In this document: piece after piece, positions 42,200 to 50,796 of the stretch
Position numbering within the stretch: the first letter of the stretch is position 1
Layout of the letters: the number at the start of each line of letters is the position of its first letter
Assembly: GCF_001428665.1 (NCBI RefSeq)
Contig: NZ_LMIJ01000030.1
Span: 1-64,000, forward strand
Reading direction: 5' to 3'
Source of the DNA: Acidovorax sp. Root219
GTDB lineage: Bacteria > Pseudomonadota > Gammaproteobacteria > Burkholderiales > Burkholderiaceae_C
Length of the DNA stretch: 64,000 bases
Program-made: the position numbers and the translations under genes
The notes under the pieces: generated by a model
Database searches by the model: none
What the model was told of the DNA's origin: nothing
Seen by the model: the letters and a program-made list of their open reading frames with translations, nothing else

Positions 42200-42322
42200 G
42201 GGGCGGCTTCTCGTTTTTCGCAGATTAGATGGCGCCAGTCTAGGAACGGCGGTACATCCGCGATAGCGCCGAATTGCGCTTGGGGTGTCCACAAAATGTG
42301 GACACTCAGGGGGCTCCCCTGG

Positions 42323-43231
42323 CTACCTTGCCGTGGCGAAGAGCCGCGCCAGTGCGTCGCCGATGTTGGCCGCCATCAGCTCGGCCGCGGCGCTCAGTTG
42401 CCCCTTGGCGCGCGCCGCCAGCACCAGGGTCTGGCGCGCAAGGTGGGCATCGCGCAGCGGCACGAAGACCAGGGCGTTGCGGGCGCGCTCTTCCATCACG
42501 TCCAGCGGGTTGAGCAGGGCGATGCCCTCGCCCAGCGCCACCAGGCGCAGGATCAGCGCCATTGAGGTCGATTCGGCCACGGGCGTGACCTTGATGGCGT
42601 TGCGCTCGAAGGCCTCGTCGAGCAGGGTGCGGATGGTCAGCTGCGGCGCCGGCAGGATCAGCGCGTGGCCGATGCAGTCGCTGAGCAGCACCGAGGCCAT
42701 GCGCGCCAGCGCATGTTTGGGTGGCACCACGGCACCGATGGGCCATTCGCTGGCCGACAGGGTGCGCAGGGCGGCTTTCAGCGACAGGTCATAGCCCAGG
42801 CCCAGTTCGGCATCGCCGCGCTCCACGGCGGCCGGTATTTCGGCCATCGGCAGGTCGATGATGCGCACCGCGATGCCGGGGTAGCGCTGGCGAAAATCGT
42901 GCACCAGCGAGGGCATCAACGAGCCGGCCAGGCCCGCCGTGGTGGCCACCGTGATCTCGCCCCGGCGCTCGTCCTTGAACTCGGCAATGCGCTCGCGCAG
43001 CGCGGCATGCTCGCGCAGGGTGCTGCGCACATGGGCCAGCACCATCTCGCCCAATGGCGTCAGGCGCAGCCGGTTGTGGATGCGGTCGAACAGAGGGGCA
43101 CCCAGCTCCGCCTCCAGGTCGAGGATCTGCCGGTTGACCGCCGTGGGCGCCACGTGCAGGTGCTCGGCCGCCTTGCGGATGGAACCGCGGCGGACCACTT
43201 CGTCGAGGTAGCGGAGAACTCGGGCATGCAT
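42323..43231 (-). CDS. LysR-family transcriptional regulator
   Basis: The 302-residue protein has the N-terminal helix-turn-helix 'GSIRKAAEHLHVAPTAVNRQ' and the linker helix, then an effector domain with 'ITVATTAGLAGSLMPSLVHDF'. ATG 43231 is chosen; the frame is open to a GTG at 43276, but the conserved helix starts just after 43231. It lies 123 bp upstream of the deaminase gene on the same strand, so it may regulate the purine genes from within the same group. The effector is unknown. Confidence 0.9.
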   Translation of the reverse strand: MHARVLRYLDEVVRRGSIRKAAEHLHVAPTAVNRQILDLEAELGAPLFDRIHNRLRLTPLGEMVLAHVRSTLREHAALRERIAEFKDERRGEITVATTAGLAGSLMPSLVHDFRQRYPGIAVRIIDLPMAEIPAAVERGDAELGLGYDLSLKAALRTLSASEWPIGAVVPPKHALARMASVLLSDCIGHALILPAPQLTIRTLLDEAFERNAIKVTPVAESTSMALILRLVALGEGIALLNPLDVMEERARNALVFVPLRDAHLARQTLVLAARAKGQLSAAAELMAANIGDALARLFATAR

Positions 43232-43284
43232 GGCGCGCAGGTTACCCGGTTTGCCGGGCGATGCTGCGTCCGGCACGGCTTCAA

Positions 43285-43392
43285 GCGGCTCACAAAACTC
43301 AGCGAAGCGGTTCTGGCTAGGCGTCGCGTCGCAGGCAGTACGGGTAGTACGACAAGACTCGGCAACGACGCCAGAAGAGTTTTTTGAGCCGC
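43285..43392 (-). repeat. Stop-anchored dispersed hairpin repeat, copy D
   Basis: GCGGCTCA (43285-43292) pairs with TGAGCCGC (43385-43392), and AAAACTC (43294-43300) pairs with GAGTTTT (43377-43383). Read on the minus strand it starts two bases after the iron-permease stop. It closely matches copy A (CTGGCGTCGTTG, TCTTGTCGTACTAC, GTACTGCCTGC, GCCTAGCCAGAACCGC). The apical GTAC-N5-GTAC is kept. Confidence 0.85.
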
Positions 43393-43394
43393 GC

Positions 43395-45101
43395 TCAGCG
43401 CTTGGCGGAGCGCAAGGTGCGGCTGAGCAATATCACCGGCACCAGCCCCACCGCTACCAGGGCCAGCGAGGGCAGCGCCGCCTCGCCCAGGCGCTCGTCG
43501 CGAGCCAGCTGGTAGGCCACCACGGCCAGGGTGTCGCTGTTGAAGGGGCGCAGCACCATGGTGGCGGGCAGCTCTTTCATCACGTCCACGAAGACCAGCA
43601 GCGCGGCGGCGGCGGTGGAGCGCTTGAGCAGGGGCCAGTGCACACGCGCCAGCAGGCCGGCGCTGCCCGTGCCCAGCATGCGCGCCGAGTCGTCCAGGCT
43701 TTGCGGAATGCGCGCATAGCCGCTTTGCATGGACTGCAGCGCCACGGCGCAAAAGCGCACCAGGTAGGCCCAGACGATGCCCACGGCCGTGGCCGTGACC
43801 AAGGCACCCACGCCCCACTGTGGCACGGCCGCCTGCAGCCAGCCCACGGGCAGCAGCAGGCCGACCACGATGACGGCGCCGGGCACGGCGTAGCCCAGGC
43901 TCACCAGCTGCACCACGCCGCGGGTCACGGCATCGGCGCTGCGGCGCACCGCAAAGGCCAGCGCCAACGCCACGATGACAGCCAGCACGGCGGTGATGGC
44001 GCCCAGGCGCACGCTGTTGCCGGCCCACTCGATGAAACGAGTCCAGGGCAGCACCGACCAGTCGGCCGCCAGCGGGCGCAGCATGAAGACCACGGGCGCG
44101 ACAAAGCCCATGAGCACCGGCAGGCCGCACACGGCCCAGGCCAGCAGGCGGCGCCCGCCGCGCAGCGCCAGGGGCTGGGCCTCGGCCGAGCCGGCGCGGC
44201 CCAGGCCGCCGGCAAAGCGCATGCGCTTCTGTGCCCGCTGCTCCAGGTGCAGCAGGGCCATCACCACCACCAGCAGCATGGTGGCCAGCTGTGCGGCGGC
44301 CAGCCGGTTGTCCATGGACAGCCAGGCCTTGTAGATGCCGGTGGTGAAGGTCTGGATGCCGAAGTAGCTGGCCACGCCGAAGTCGGCCAGCGTCTCCATC
44401 AGCACCAGGGCCACGCCGGCGGCCACGGCCGGGCGCGCCAGCGGCAGGGCCACGGCGCGGATGCGCCGGGGCAGCGGTGCACCGAGCAGGCGCGCGGCCT
44501 CCATCAGGTGCGCGGCGCGCTCGCCCAGCGCCGTGCGCGCCAGCAGGTAGACATAGGGGTACAGCGAGAAGATGAACACCCAGACCGCGCCGCCCAGGCT
44601 GCGCACCTCGGGCAGCAGCCGGCCTTCGAGCCCGAAGGTGGCGCGCAACCCCACCTGCAGCGGGCCGCTGAACTGCAGGAAGTCGGTGTAGGCATAGGCC
44701 GTGACATAGGCCGGCATGGCCAGCGGCAGCAGCAGCAGCCACTCGAAGGTGCGCCGGCCGGGGAAATCGAACAGCGTCACGGCCGCCGCCGCCCCCGTGC
44801 CCACGATGGCCGCGCCCAGCGCCACCAGCACGCTCAGCCACAGCGTGGTCCACACATAGCCGGGCAGCACGGTGGCAGCCATCTCGCGCAGGATGGGGCC
44901 AGCCAGCGCATCGGTCTGCCCAAACGGCAGCCACGAGGCCAGCACCGCCAGCACGGGCAGGACCAGGATGCCGGCGAGCAGGACCAGGGGAAGGGTGTGG
45001 AGGAAGCGAAACGGTGTGCGGCGCAAGGCAAAAGGGCTCGGCAAAGGGGTCAGGGCACGCCGGCCCCGCGCCCGGGGCAGCAGGGAAGTTCGGAAATGCA
45101 A
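43395..45101 (-). CDS. Iron(III) ABC transporter permease (FbpB-like)
   Basis: The 568-residue double-length permease has about twelve helices and two EAA loops ('EAARLLGAPLPRRIRAVALPLARP' at about residues 201-224 and 'DSARMLGTGSAGLLARVHWPLL'), the form used by Fbp/Sfu ferric-iron systems. 'SLYPYVYLLARTAL' and 'LETLADFG'-like 'LMETLADFGVASYFG' support this. The first codon used here is TTG; no ATG exists nearby, so the true start may be further in. The matching ATPase gene is divergent 44 bp away. Confidence 0.87.
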   Translation of the reverse strand: MHFRTSLLPRARGRRALTPLPSPFALRRTPFRFLHTLPLVLLAGILVLPVLAVLASWLPFGQTDALAGPILREMAATVLPGYVWTTLWLSVLVALGAAIVGTGAAAAVTLFDFPGRRTFEWLLLLPLAMPAYVTAYAYTDFLQFSGPLQVGLRATFGLEGRLLPEVRSLGGAVWVFIFSLYPYVYLLARTALGERAAHLMEAARLLGAPLPRRIRAVALPLARPAVAAGVALVLMETLADFGVASYFGIQTFTTGIYKAWLSMDNRLAAAQLATMLLVVVMALLHLEQRAQKRMRFAGGLGRAGSAEAQPLALRGGRRLLAWAVCGLPVLMGFVAPVVFMLRPLAADWSVLPWTRFIEWAGNSVRLGAITAVLAVIVALALAFAVRRSADAVTRGVVQLVSLGYAVPGAVIVVGLLLPVGWLQAAVPQWGVGALVTATAVGIVWAYLVRFCAVALQSMQSGYARIPQSLDDSARMLGTGSAGLLARVHWPLLKRSTAAAALLVFVDVMKELPATMVLRPFNSDTLAVVAYQLARDERLGEAALPSLALVAVGLVPVILLSRTLRSAKR

Positions 45102-45116
45102 ATGCGAATTTTAAGC
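45098..45116. promoter_or_regulatory. Weak Fur-box-like sequence
   Basis: A 19-bp window matches the classical Fur box at 11 of 19 positions by my count. It sits in the 44-bp space between the divergent iron permease and ATPase genes and overlaps the region where the ATPase -35 would be. The match is modest. Confidence 0.35.
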
Positions 45117-45133
45117 ATTCGAGCCCATCCACC

Positions 45134-45139
45134 TAAAAT
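45134..45139 (+). promoter_or_regulatory. -10 box close to the iron ATPase start
   Basis: TAAAAT is followed by 6 nt and then the ATPase ATG. A TTAAGC 17 bp upstream (45111) could be the -35. Transcription would begin at the start codon. Confidence 0.5.
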
Positions 45140-45145
45140 GGGGCC

Positions 45146-46228
<1,083 letters not shown>

Positions 46229-46421
46229 TAGGGGTTCGCAGGAGCAGGCGCCCCTTCACGCAAGCGTCACGGCGCCGTCATGCAAGGCGGCAAGAATCGG
46301 TGGCAATTCGCAGCATCACCGGTTCTTCCTGCATGTCATTTCTCGCCAGTCGCCTGGCCGCTGGCGCCTTCGTCCAGACGGCACGGCCCTTTTCCCTTGT
46401 GGACCCAGCCGGAGCCGGCGC

Positions 46422-47042
46422 ATGAACGGCCCCGATTTCGAACGCTTTCAGGCCAACGCGCAGGACTGCGGCGTGTTGTTCTACTACGCCGGTGAGTTCA
46501 CGCCTGCCGTGGTGGCCGCAGCGGCCGACTCGCTCAAGCAGCGCCTGGCCACCGAGGATGCCTCGGGCCCGGCCAAGCGCAAGCTGTTCTCCACCTTCGT
46601 GGAGATGGCGCACAACATCCTGCACTATGCGGTGCCGCCCGACGACGACGCGCAGACAACGGCAGCGGCTGATGTGCCCGCAGCGCCCGCCCCCAAGGGC
46701 GCCATCGGCGTGGGCAAGGACCTGCCTGCCGCCGCGCTGGAGGGCGATGGACCACCCCAGTACTGGATCGTCTGCAGCAACGCCGTGGACATCGCCCACG
46801 TGCCCCGGCTTACCGACAAGCTCGACGCCCTGCGCGCCATGAGCCTGGAGGAGATCAAGCAAAGCTACCGGGAGCAACTGCGCAACCCCGACCACAACAC
46901 CACCGACACGCTGAGCAAGGGCGCCGGCCTGGGCCTGTTGACCATTGCGCGCGATGCCAGTGCGCCGCTGGAATACAGCTTTGCGCCCAGCCCCGATACC
47001 GAAGGGCGCACAGCGCTGTTCCACGTCAAAGCGCGGATTTGA
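46422..47042 (+). CDS. SiaB-like protein kinase family protein
   Basis: The 206-residue soluble protein has 'LFSTFVEMAHNILHYA' near residues 55-70, where the N box of GHKL-type folds would be, and 'GAGLGLLTIARDA' near residue 165, like a G box. This pattern matches the SiaB/DUF6272 family; in Pseudomonas SiaB phosphorylates SiaC to control a diguanylate cyclase. The central stretch is Ala/Pro-rich. siaA, siaC and siaD are not in the window. The gene converges on the DCC gene with 16 bp between. Confidence 0.7.
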   Translation: MNGPDFERFQANAQDCGVLFYYAGEFTPAVVAAAADSLKQRLATEDASGPAKRKLFSTFVEMAHNILHYAVPPDDDAQTTAAADVPAAPAPKGAIGVGKDLPAAALEGDGPPQYWIVCSNAVDIAHVPRLTDKLDALRAMSLEEIKQSYREQLRNPDHNTTDTLSKGAGLGLLTIARDASAPLEYSFAPSPDTEGRTALFHVKARI

Positions 47043-47058
47043 GCGCGTCCGGCACGTC

Positions 47059-47460
47059 CTAATCGAGAAACCGCCCCGCGTGTTCGGGCGCGGGGAGCAT
47101 GCAGGTCTCCGACCGCCCCCAGATGCGATAACGGTTGCGTGCCACCAGCCGGTACAGCGCATCGCGCAGCGGTGCCGGCACCAACCAGCCCACCCAGGCC
47201 AGCCGCCAGGGCCAGCCCAGCGCGTGCAGGATGCGCAGGATGGCGGCGGTGTGCTGCCAGGTGCGGCCACCGTCTTCCTTGTCCTCCACCACCAGCAGCG
47301 TCTGCAGGCCATCGACCTGAAGGCCCGCCTCGTGCAGCAGGCGCAGGCCCTCTTGCCCCTGGATGGAGGCAAAGCGGATGCGCCCCGCGCGGTCATGGCG
47401 CAACAGAAACTGCACCCAGCCATTGCACAACAGGCACTTGGCGTCGAAGACGACAATCAT
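47059..47460 (-). CDS. DCC-family (DUF393) thiol oxidoreductase-like protein
   Basis: The 133-residue protein begins 'MIVVFDAKCLLCNGWVQFLL', with C9 and C12 in the D-x-x-C-x-x-C pattern that defines the DCC family, and ends in basic helices. The family is thioredoxin-like, with no agreed substrate. The start ATG overlaps the stop of a tiny in-between reading frame (47457-47489) created by a near-duplication. The DUF4166 gene upstream is probably in the same operon. Confidence 0.85.
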   Translation of the reverse strand: MIVVFDAKCLLCNGWVQFLLRHDRAGRIRFASIQGQEGLRLLHEAGLQVDGLQTLLVVEDKEDGGRTWQHTAAILRILHALGWPWRLAWVGWLVPAPLRDALYRLVARNRYRIWGRSETCMLPAPEHAGRFLD

Positions 47461-47499
47461 GGTGTCCGCGCGTCCAAGACGACGATCATGCGCACTTGG
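47442..47499 (-). repeat. Imperfect 29-bp tandem near-duplication at a start region
   Basis: Bases 47442-47461 and 47471-47490 match at 18 of 20 positions with a 29-bp period. The duplication copies the DCC start ATG and first codons, producing a second ATG at 47489. A GCACTTGG-CGTC string also occurs on both sides. Confidence 0.8.
47457..47489 (-). CDS. Nested 10-codon minicistron between DUF4166 and DCC genes
   Basis: ATG 47489 starts MIVVLDARTP and stops at TGA 47457-47459. Its ATG overlaps the DUF4166 stop (ATGA) and its stop overlaps the DCC start (ATGA). It copies the first codons of the DCC gene. It may simply be a by-product of the duplication, or it may couple translation of the two genes. 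Confidence 0.35.
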   Translation of the reverse strand: MIVVLDARTP

Positions 47500-48064
47500 C
47501 GTCGGCAGGCACCTGCAGATGCCCCCGGTAGGCCACCACCCGGCCGATCCAGGGCACGGTGGCCTGCACGTCGAAGTGCAGTTGGTCATCGCCCTGCCCC
47601 GTCTCGCGCGCCACGATGGCGGGCTGCAGCCAGCGCGGGCAGGGGATGCCCAGAAAACGCATGCGCACCAGGCGCATCTCCAGCCGGCCGCCCTCGACCG
47701 CCGTGAGGCCAAAAAGCAGCCGCGCCGCACCCATGTGCTCCTCGACAAAGCCCGGCGCCTCGCGCAGGGTGGAGCGCATGGTGCGGGTGGGGAAGATGCG
47801 CGTCCAGACCTCGGCACCCGGCGTGGCATCGAGCTCGAAGCGGATGGCGCCCTGCCCCGCCTGCTGCGGCGCTCCAAGCCCCCAGGCCAGCACCCGGCCC
47901 AGCAGCGATGCGGGGGCCTGCACCTGCACCTGGCCATGCAGCACCTGCGCCCCCGCCAGGCGGTGAAAACGCGCCACCGGCGACGCCAGGCGGTCGAAGT
48001 CCACCCCCATCACACGCTGGTACAGCGTGGCGGGTGTGGCAGCAGGGGATGCGGTGGAGGTCAT
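47486..48064 (-). CDS. DUF4166 domain protein
   Basis: The 192-residue protein matches DUF4166 in style: 'LYQRVMGVDFDRLASPVARFH' near the start, 'WTRIFPTRTMRSTLREAPGF' in the middle. The family is often near DCC or saccharopine-dehydrogenase-like genes and has no assigned function. The last residues 'DAKCA' copy the DAKC of the downstream DCC protein, showing that the 3' end was reshaped by the local duplication. The ATG at 48064 begins the coding character. Confidence 0.8.
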   Translation of the reverse strand: MTSTASPAATPATLYQRVMGVDFDRLASPVARFHRLAGAQVLHGQVQVQAPASLLGRVLAWGLGAPQQAGQGAIRFELDATPGAEVWTRIFPTRTMRSTLREAPGFVEEHMGAARLLFGLTAVEGGRLEMRLVRMRFLGIPCPRWLQPAIVARETGQGDDQLHFDVQATVPWIGRVVAYRGHLQVPADAKCA

Positions 48065-48135
48065 GGAGCGGTGCGTCAGGCAGAGATGGGCAAAAGCCAG
48101 CATGCGGCCAGTCTACCCGGGCCGTTGCAGCGGGC

Positions 48136-48158
48136 AAAAAAAGCGGGCCGTGGCCCGC
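48136..48158 (-). terminator. Terminator of the Yip1-family gene
   Basis: GCGGGCC (48143-48149) and GGCCCGC (48152-48158) form the stem. On the minus strand it is followed by seven T's (A's at 48136-48142). It lies 21 bp beyond the Yip1 stop. Confidence 0.88.
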
Positions 48159-48179
48159 ACCTAAACCAGGTGAACGATC

Positions 48180-49412
48180 TCAGCCCTTGGGCTTGCGCTG
48201 CAAGCCTTCCAGGGCATTGAGGTCCACCTGCGAGAGCATGCCACGCAGGTCCTGCACGCCCACACGGTCGCCTTCGATGCCGACCACCAGTCCGTTCTTG
48301 AGCACGGTCTTGAACTCGGCGCGGCTGCCGTCCTTCTGGTAGCTCTGGTGCAGGGTGCGGCCGTTTTCCTGCCAGGTCTTTTCGGCGCTGCTCTGGTCTT
48401 CCTTCTCGCCCTGGCCCATGCCCATGGCCAGGGCCGCCATCTGGCCCAGACCGCCGATGTCGATGATCTCGATGCGCACGCGCTTGTCGCCGCTGCCGTA
48501 AGAGGCGCTGGCCTGGCTGGTGGGCAGGCCCAGGGCCGCGCCGTCCTGCACATCGAAGCCCGTGCGTGGCATGCCGCCGAGCTGCTCGGGCAGCGCGGCC
48601 TTGAGCGACTGGGCCGCCACGGCCTGCCCGCCCCCCATCATGCCGGCGGCTGCCGCCACGGCACCGCTGTTGGCCGCAGCAATGGCGGCGGGGTCCTGGC
48701 TCTTCTGGGCCTTTTCCATCTGGCGTGCAGCCTCTTCCATCTTCTTGCTGGCGGCTTCAAGGCCCGCAGTGTCGATGGTGACCTTGCCGCCGGGGGTGTT
48801 CACCGAGATCGCAGGGGCATCGGCACCGCTGAACATGGCGCCGCCACGGGGCATGAAGAGCGAACTCACGGCGCCGATGATGACGCCCACCACGATGCCC
48901 GCGACGATCACCACGGCCGTGTAGGCGATGGACTTTTCGGGGTTGCTGCGCATCAGCACCGGCAGGCCCAGGTAGACCAGGTAGATGGAGTACAGGGCTG
49001 CGACCAAGCCCAGCATGGCCAGGGCCGGCAGCAGGCTGAAGATGCCGCCCAGCAGGGCCGCCGTGCTGCCGTAGACCGCGACCTTGAGCGCCTGGATGGA
49101 ATTCTTCTGCCCGCCAAAGGTGGGCGCCAGCGCATCGATGATGAGGCCCAGCACGAACACGCCCACCAGGCTCAGCACGTACGAGACCACCATGTTGATC
49201 AGGCCCGAGAAGATGGGCACCCGCATGGTGAAGCCAAAGCCGCCAAAGCCGATCAGCGACATGCCGATGAAACCACAGACCGCCGGGATGATCGCGAGGA
49301 TCATCAGGTACTGGGTGTAGAGCCCCGCCACATCGGCCGGCTCGGACTCGATGGTGACCCAGGTCTCCTTGGGTTTGAGAAGAATGCTCTTGACGCGTTC
49401 GATCAGGTTCAT
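48180..49412 (-). CDS. Yip1-family membrane protein with long soluble tail
   Basis: The 410-residue protein has five or so helices in residues 30-195 in the Yip1 pattern ('IERVKSILLKPKETWVTIE' at the start, then 'GLYTQYLMILAIIPAVCGFIG'). A long Ala/Gln/Met-rich region (200-300) and a beta-type C-terminal domain follow, with 'VRIEIIDIGGLGQM'. Bacterial Yip1 proteins are membrane proteins of unknown role. The ATG at 49412 starts the conserved part. It ends at a terminator and stands alone. Confidence 0.8.
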   Translation of the reverse strand: MNLIERVKSILLKPKETWVTIESEPADVAGLYTQYLMILAIIPAVCGFIGMSLIGFGGFGFTMRVPIFSGLINMVVSYVLSLVGVFVLGLIIDALAPTFGGQKNSIQALKVAVYGSTAALLGGIFSLLPALAMLGLVAALYSIYLVYLGLPVLMRSNPEKSIAYTAVVIVAGIVVGVIIGAVSSLFMPRGGAMFSGADAPAISVNTPGGKVTIDTAGLEAASKKMEEAARQMEKAQKSQDPAAIAAANSGAVAAAAGMMGGGQAVAAQSLKAALPEQLGGMPRTGFDVQDGAALGLPTSQASASYGSGDKRVRIEIIDIGGLGQMAALAMGMGQGEKEDQSSAEKTWQENGRTLHQSYQKDGSRAEFKTVLKNGLVVGIEGDRVGVQDLRGMLSQVDLNALEGLQRKPKG

Positions 49413-49654
49413 GGCGGTGCCCTCCCGGCAGTGTGAATGGAGCCCTGCGCCCCCGACATGGGATGCAGGCCTGTTGTCAACTGGTGCGGACGATAAGGCA
49501 ATTGGGAGCACTTGCACGCAGGTGCAAAAGCCCGTGGCGCCGCAAATGTGGAATATGCACGGTTTCGGGCGGGCAGGCTACTCCGGCTGTCGTGCAGCAG
49601 GCAACGTGAACGGGAAAGGTTGATGCCGGGATGCCCCCCCCGGCGGGTATGCGC

Positions 49655-49939
49655 TCAGCCCTGCACGGGCGGCGCGGCAACCGGCTCGCGCGGTGTCTCG
49701 GAGGGTGACTGGGAAGGCGGTGGCTCTGGCGTCTGGGCCGGGGTCAGGCTGGGCGCTGGCGCAGGGGTCTGCTGCGGCGTACTGCTGGTCGTGGGCACAG
49801 GGGGCTGGTACGGGGACGATGCTGGCATGGCCGGCCGTAGCCCGGGCACAATGGCGGGCGTGTTGACGCCCTGTGCCACGGCGGCCATGGAACTGAAGAC
49901 CAGAACCATCCACACGCTGAGCTGTTGAATGAATCGCAT
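49655..49939 (-). CDS. Small Pro-rich exported protein
   Basis: The 94-residue protein has a signal peptide (residues 1-22, ending 'AAVAQG'). The mature part is almost only Pro, Thr, Ser, Ala and Gln, so it is likely unstructured and extended in the periplasm or cell envelope. I do not recognise it. There is no neighbour that gives a function. The ATG at 49939 is chosen because the signal peptide begins there. Confidence 0.6.
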   Translation of the reverse strand: MRFIQQLSVWMVLVFSSMAAVAQGVNTPAIVPGLRPAMPASSPYQPPVPTTSSTPQQTPAPAPSLTPAQTPEPPPSQSPSETPREPVAAPPVQG

Positions 49940-50021
49940 AGCTGCTGCCTCCATCAAGGATAGAGGCCAGTATCGCGCGTGCCGCCTGGGCGCCAAGTCG
50001 GACAACTGCCCAATCGGCTGC

Positions 50022-50759
50022 CTAGCTTCGCCGCAACCGATCCACTACCCCCTGCAAATCCTGCGTAAACACCCGCCGATCCCGCCCCGCAGGCAGCTCC
50101 GGCTCGCCATAGTGCACCACGGCCTCGATGGCCGGGGCGCTCAGGGTGCGCCAGATGGAGCCGACCAGGGTTTCGTCGCCGATGTAGCTGGGGGCGAAGC
50201 TCAGGTCGCCGGTGGTGCGGTCGACGAAGCGCAGGCCCACGGGTTGCACGGGGGCGTTGGCGGCGATCGCGGCCTGGATGAGATTGGCGTGGAAGGGCAG
50301 GATGTCGCGCCCATCGCCGGTGGTGCCTTCAGGGAAGACGGCGAGCACCTCGCCGCGCTCGAGCGACTCCTGCATGGTGCGCACCATGCGCAGGGCGTCG
50401 CGGCGGGAGGCGCGCTCGATGTACAGGGTGCCGGCAGCAGTGGCCAGGCCGCCGATGACAGGCCAGGCCTTGACGTCGGACTTGGAAACGAAGCGGCAGT
50501 GGCGGGCCGCGTGCATCACGGGGATGTCGAGCCAGGAGATGTGGTTGGCCACCAGCATGACCGGGCCGGCCACGGGGGGCTGGCCCTGCAAGCGCAGCGA
50601 GATGCCGATCTTGGCCAGCAGCTCCATGGACCAGGCCTGCACACGGGCGTGCTGCTGGTCGGGCGAGAGCGCGGGAAAGCGCAGCGCCACGATGGCCAGG
50701 CCCTTGGCGATGTGGCCCAGCATGCGCAGAAGGCGCCACAGGGCGCGCAGGGCCTTCAT
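50022..50759 (-). CDS. plsC: 1-acyl-glycerol-3-phosphate acyltransferase (PlsC family)
   Basis: The 245-residue protein has an N-terminal membrane helix and the acyltransferase blocks 'NHISWLD' (catalytic His and Asp), 'GTLYIERASR' and 'VFPEGTTGDG'. It would add an acyl group to lysophosphatidate or a related lysolipid at the inner membrane. It follows pyrC' by 37 bp at the end of the pyrimidine operon, an arrangement common in beta-proteobacteria without a clear functional tie. Other lysolipids are possible substrates. Confidence 0.9.
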   Translation of the reverse strand: MKALRALWRLLRMLGHIAKGLAIVALRFPALSPDQQHARVQAWSMELLAKIGISLRLQGQPPVAGPVMLVANHISWLDIPVMHAARHCRFVSKSDVKAWPVIGGLATAAGTLYIERASRRDALRMVRTMQESLERGEVLAVFPEGTTGDGRDILPFHANLIQAAIAANAPVQPVGLRFVDRTTGDLSFAPSYIGDETLVGSIWRTLSAPAIEAVVHYGEPELPAGRDRRVFTQDLQGVVDRLRRS

Positions 50760-50796
50760 CGCGCGGTTGTGAACAGCATGGTACCGACCGGACCGC

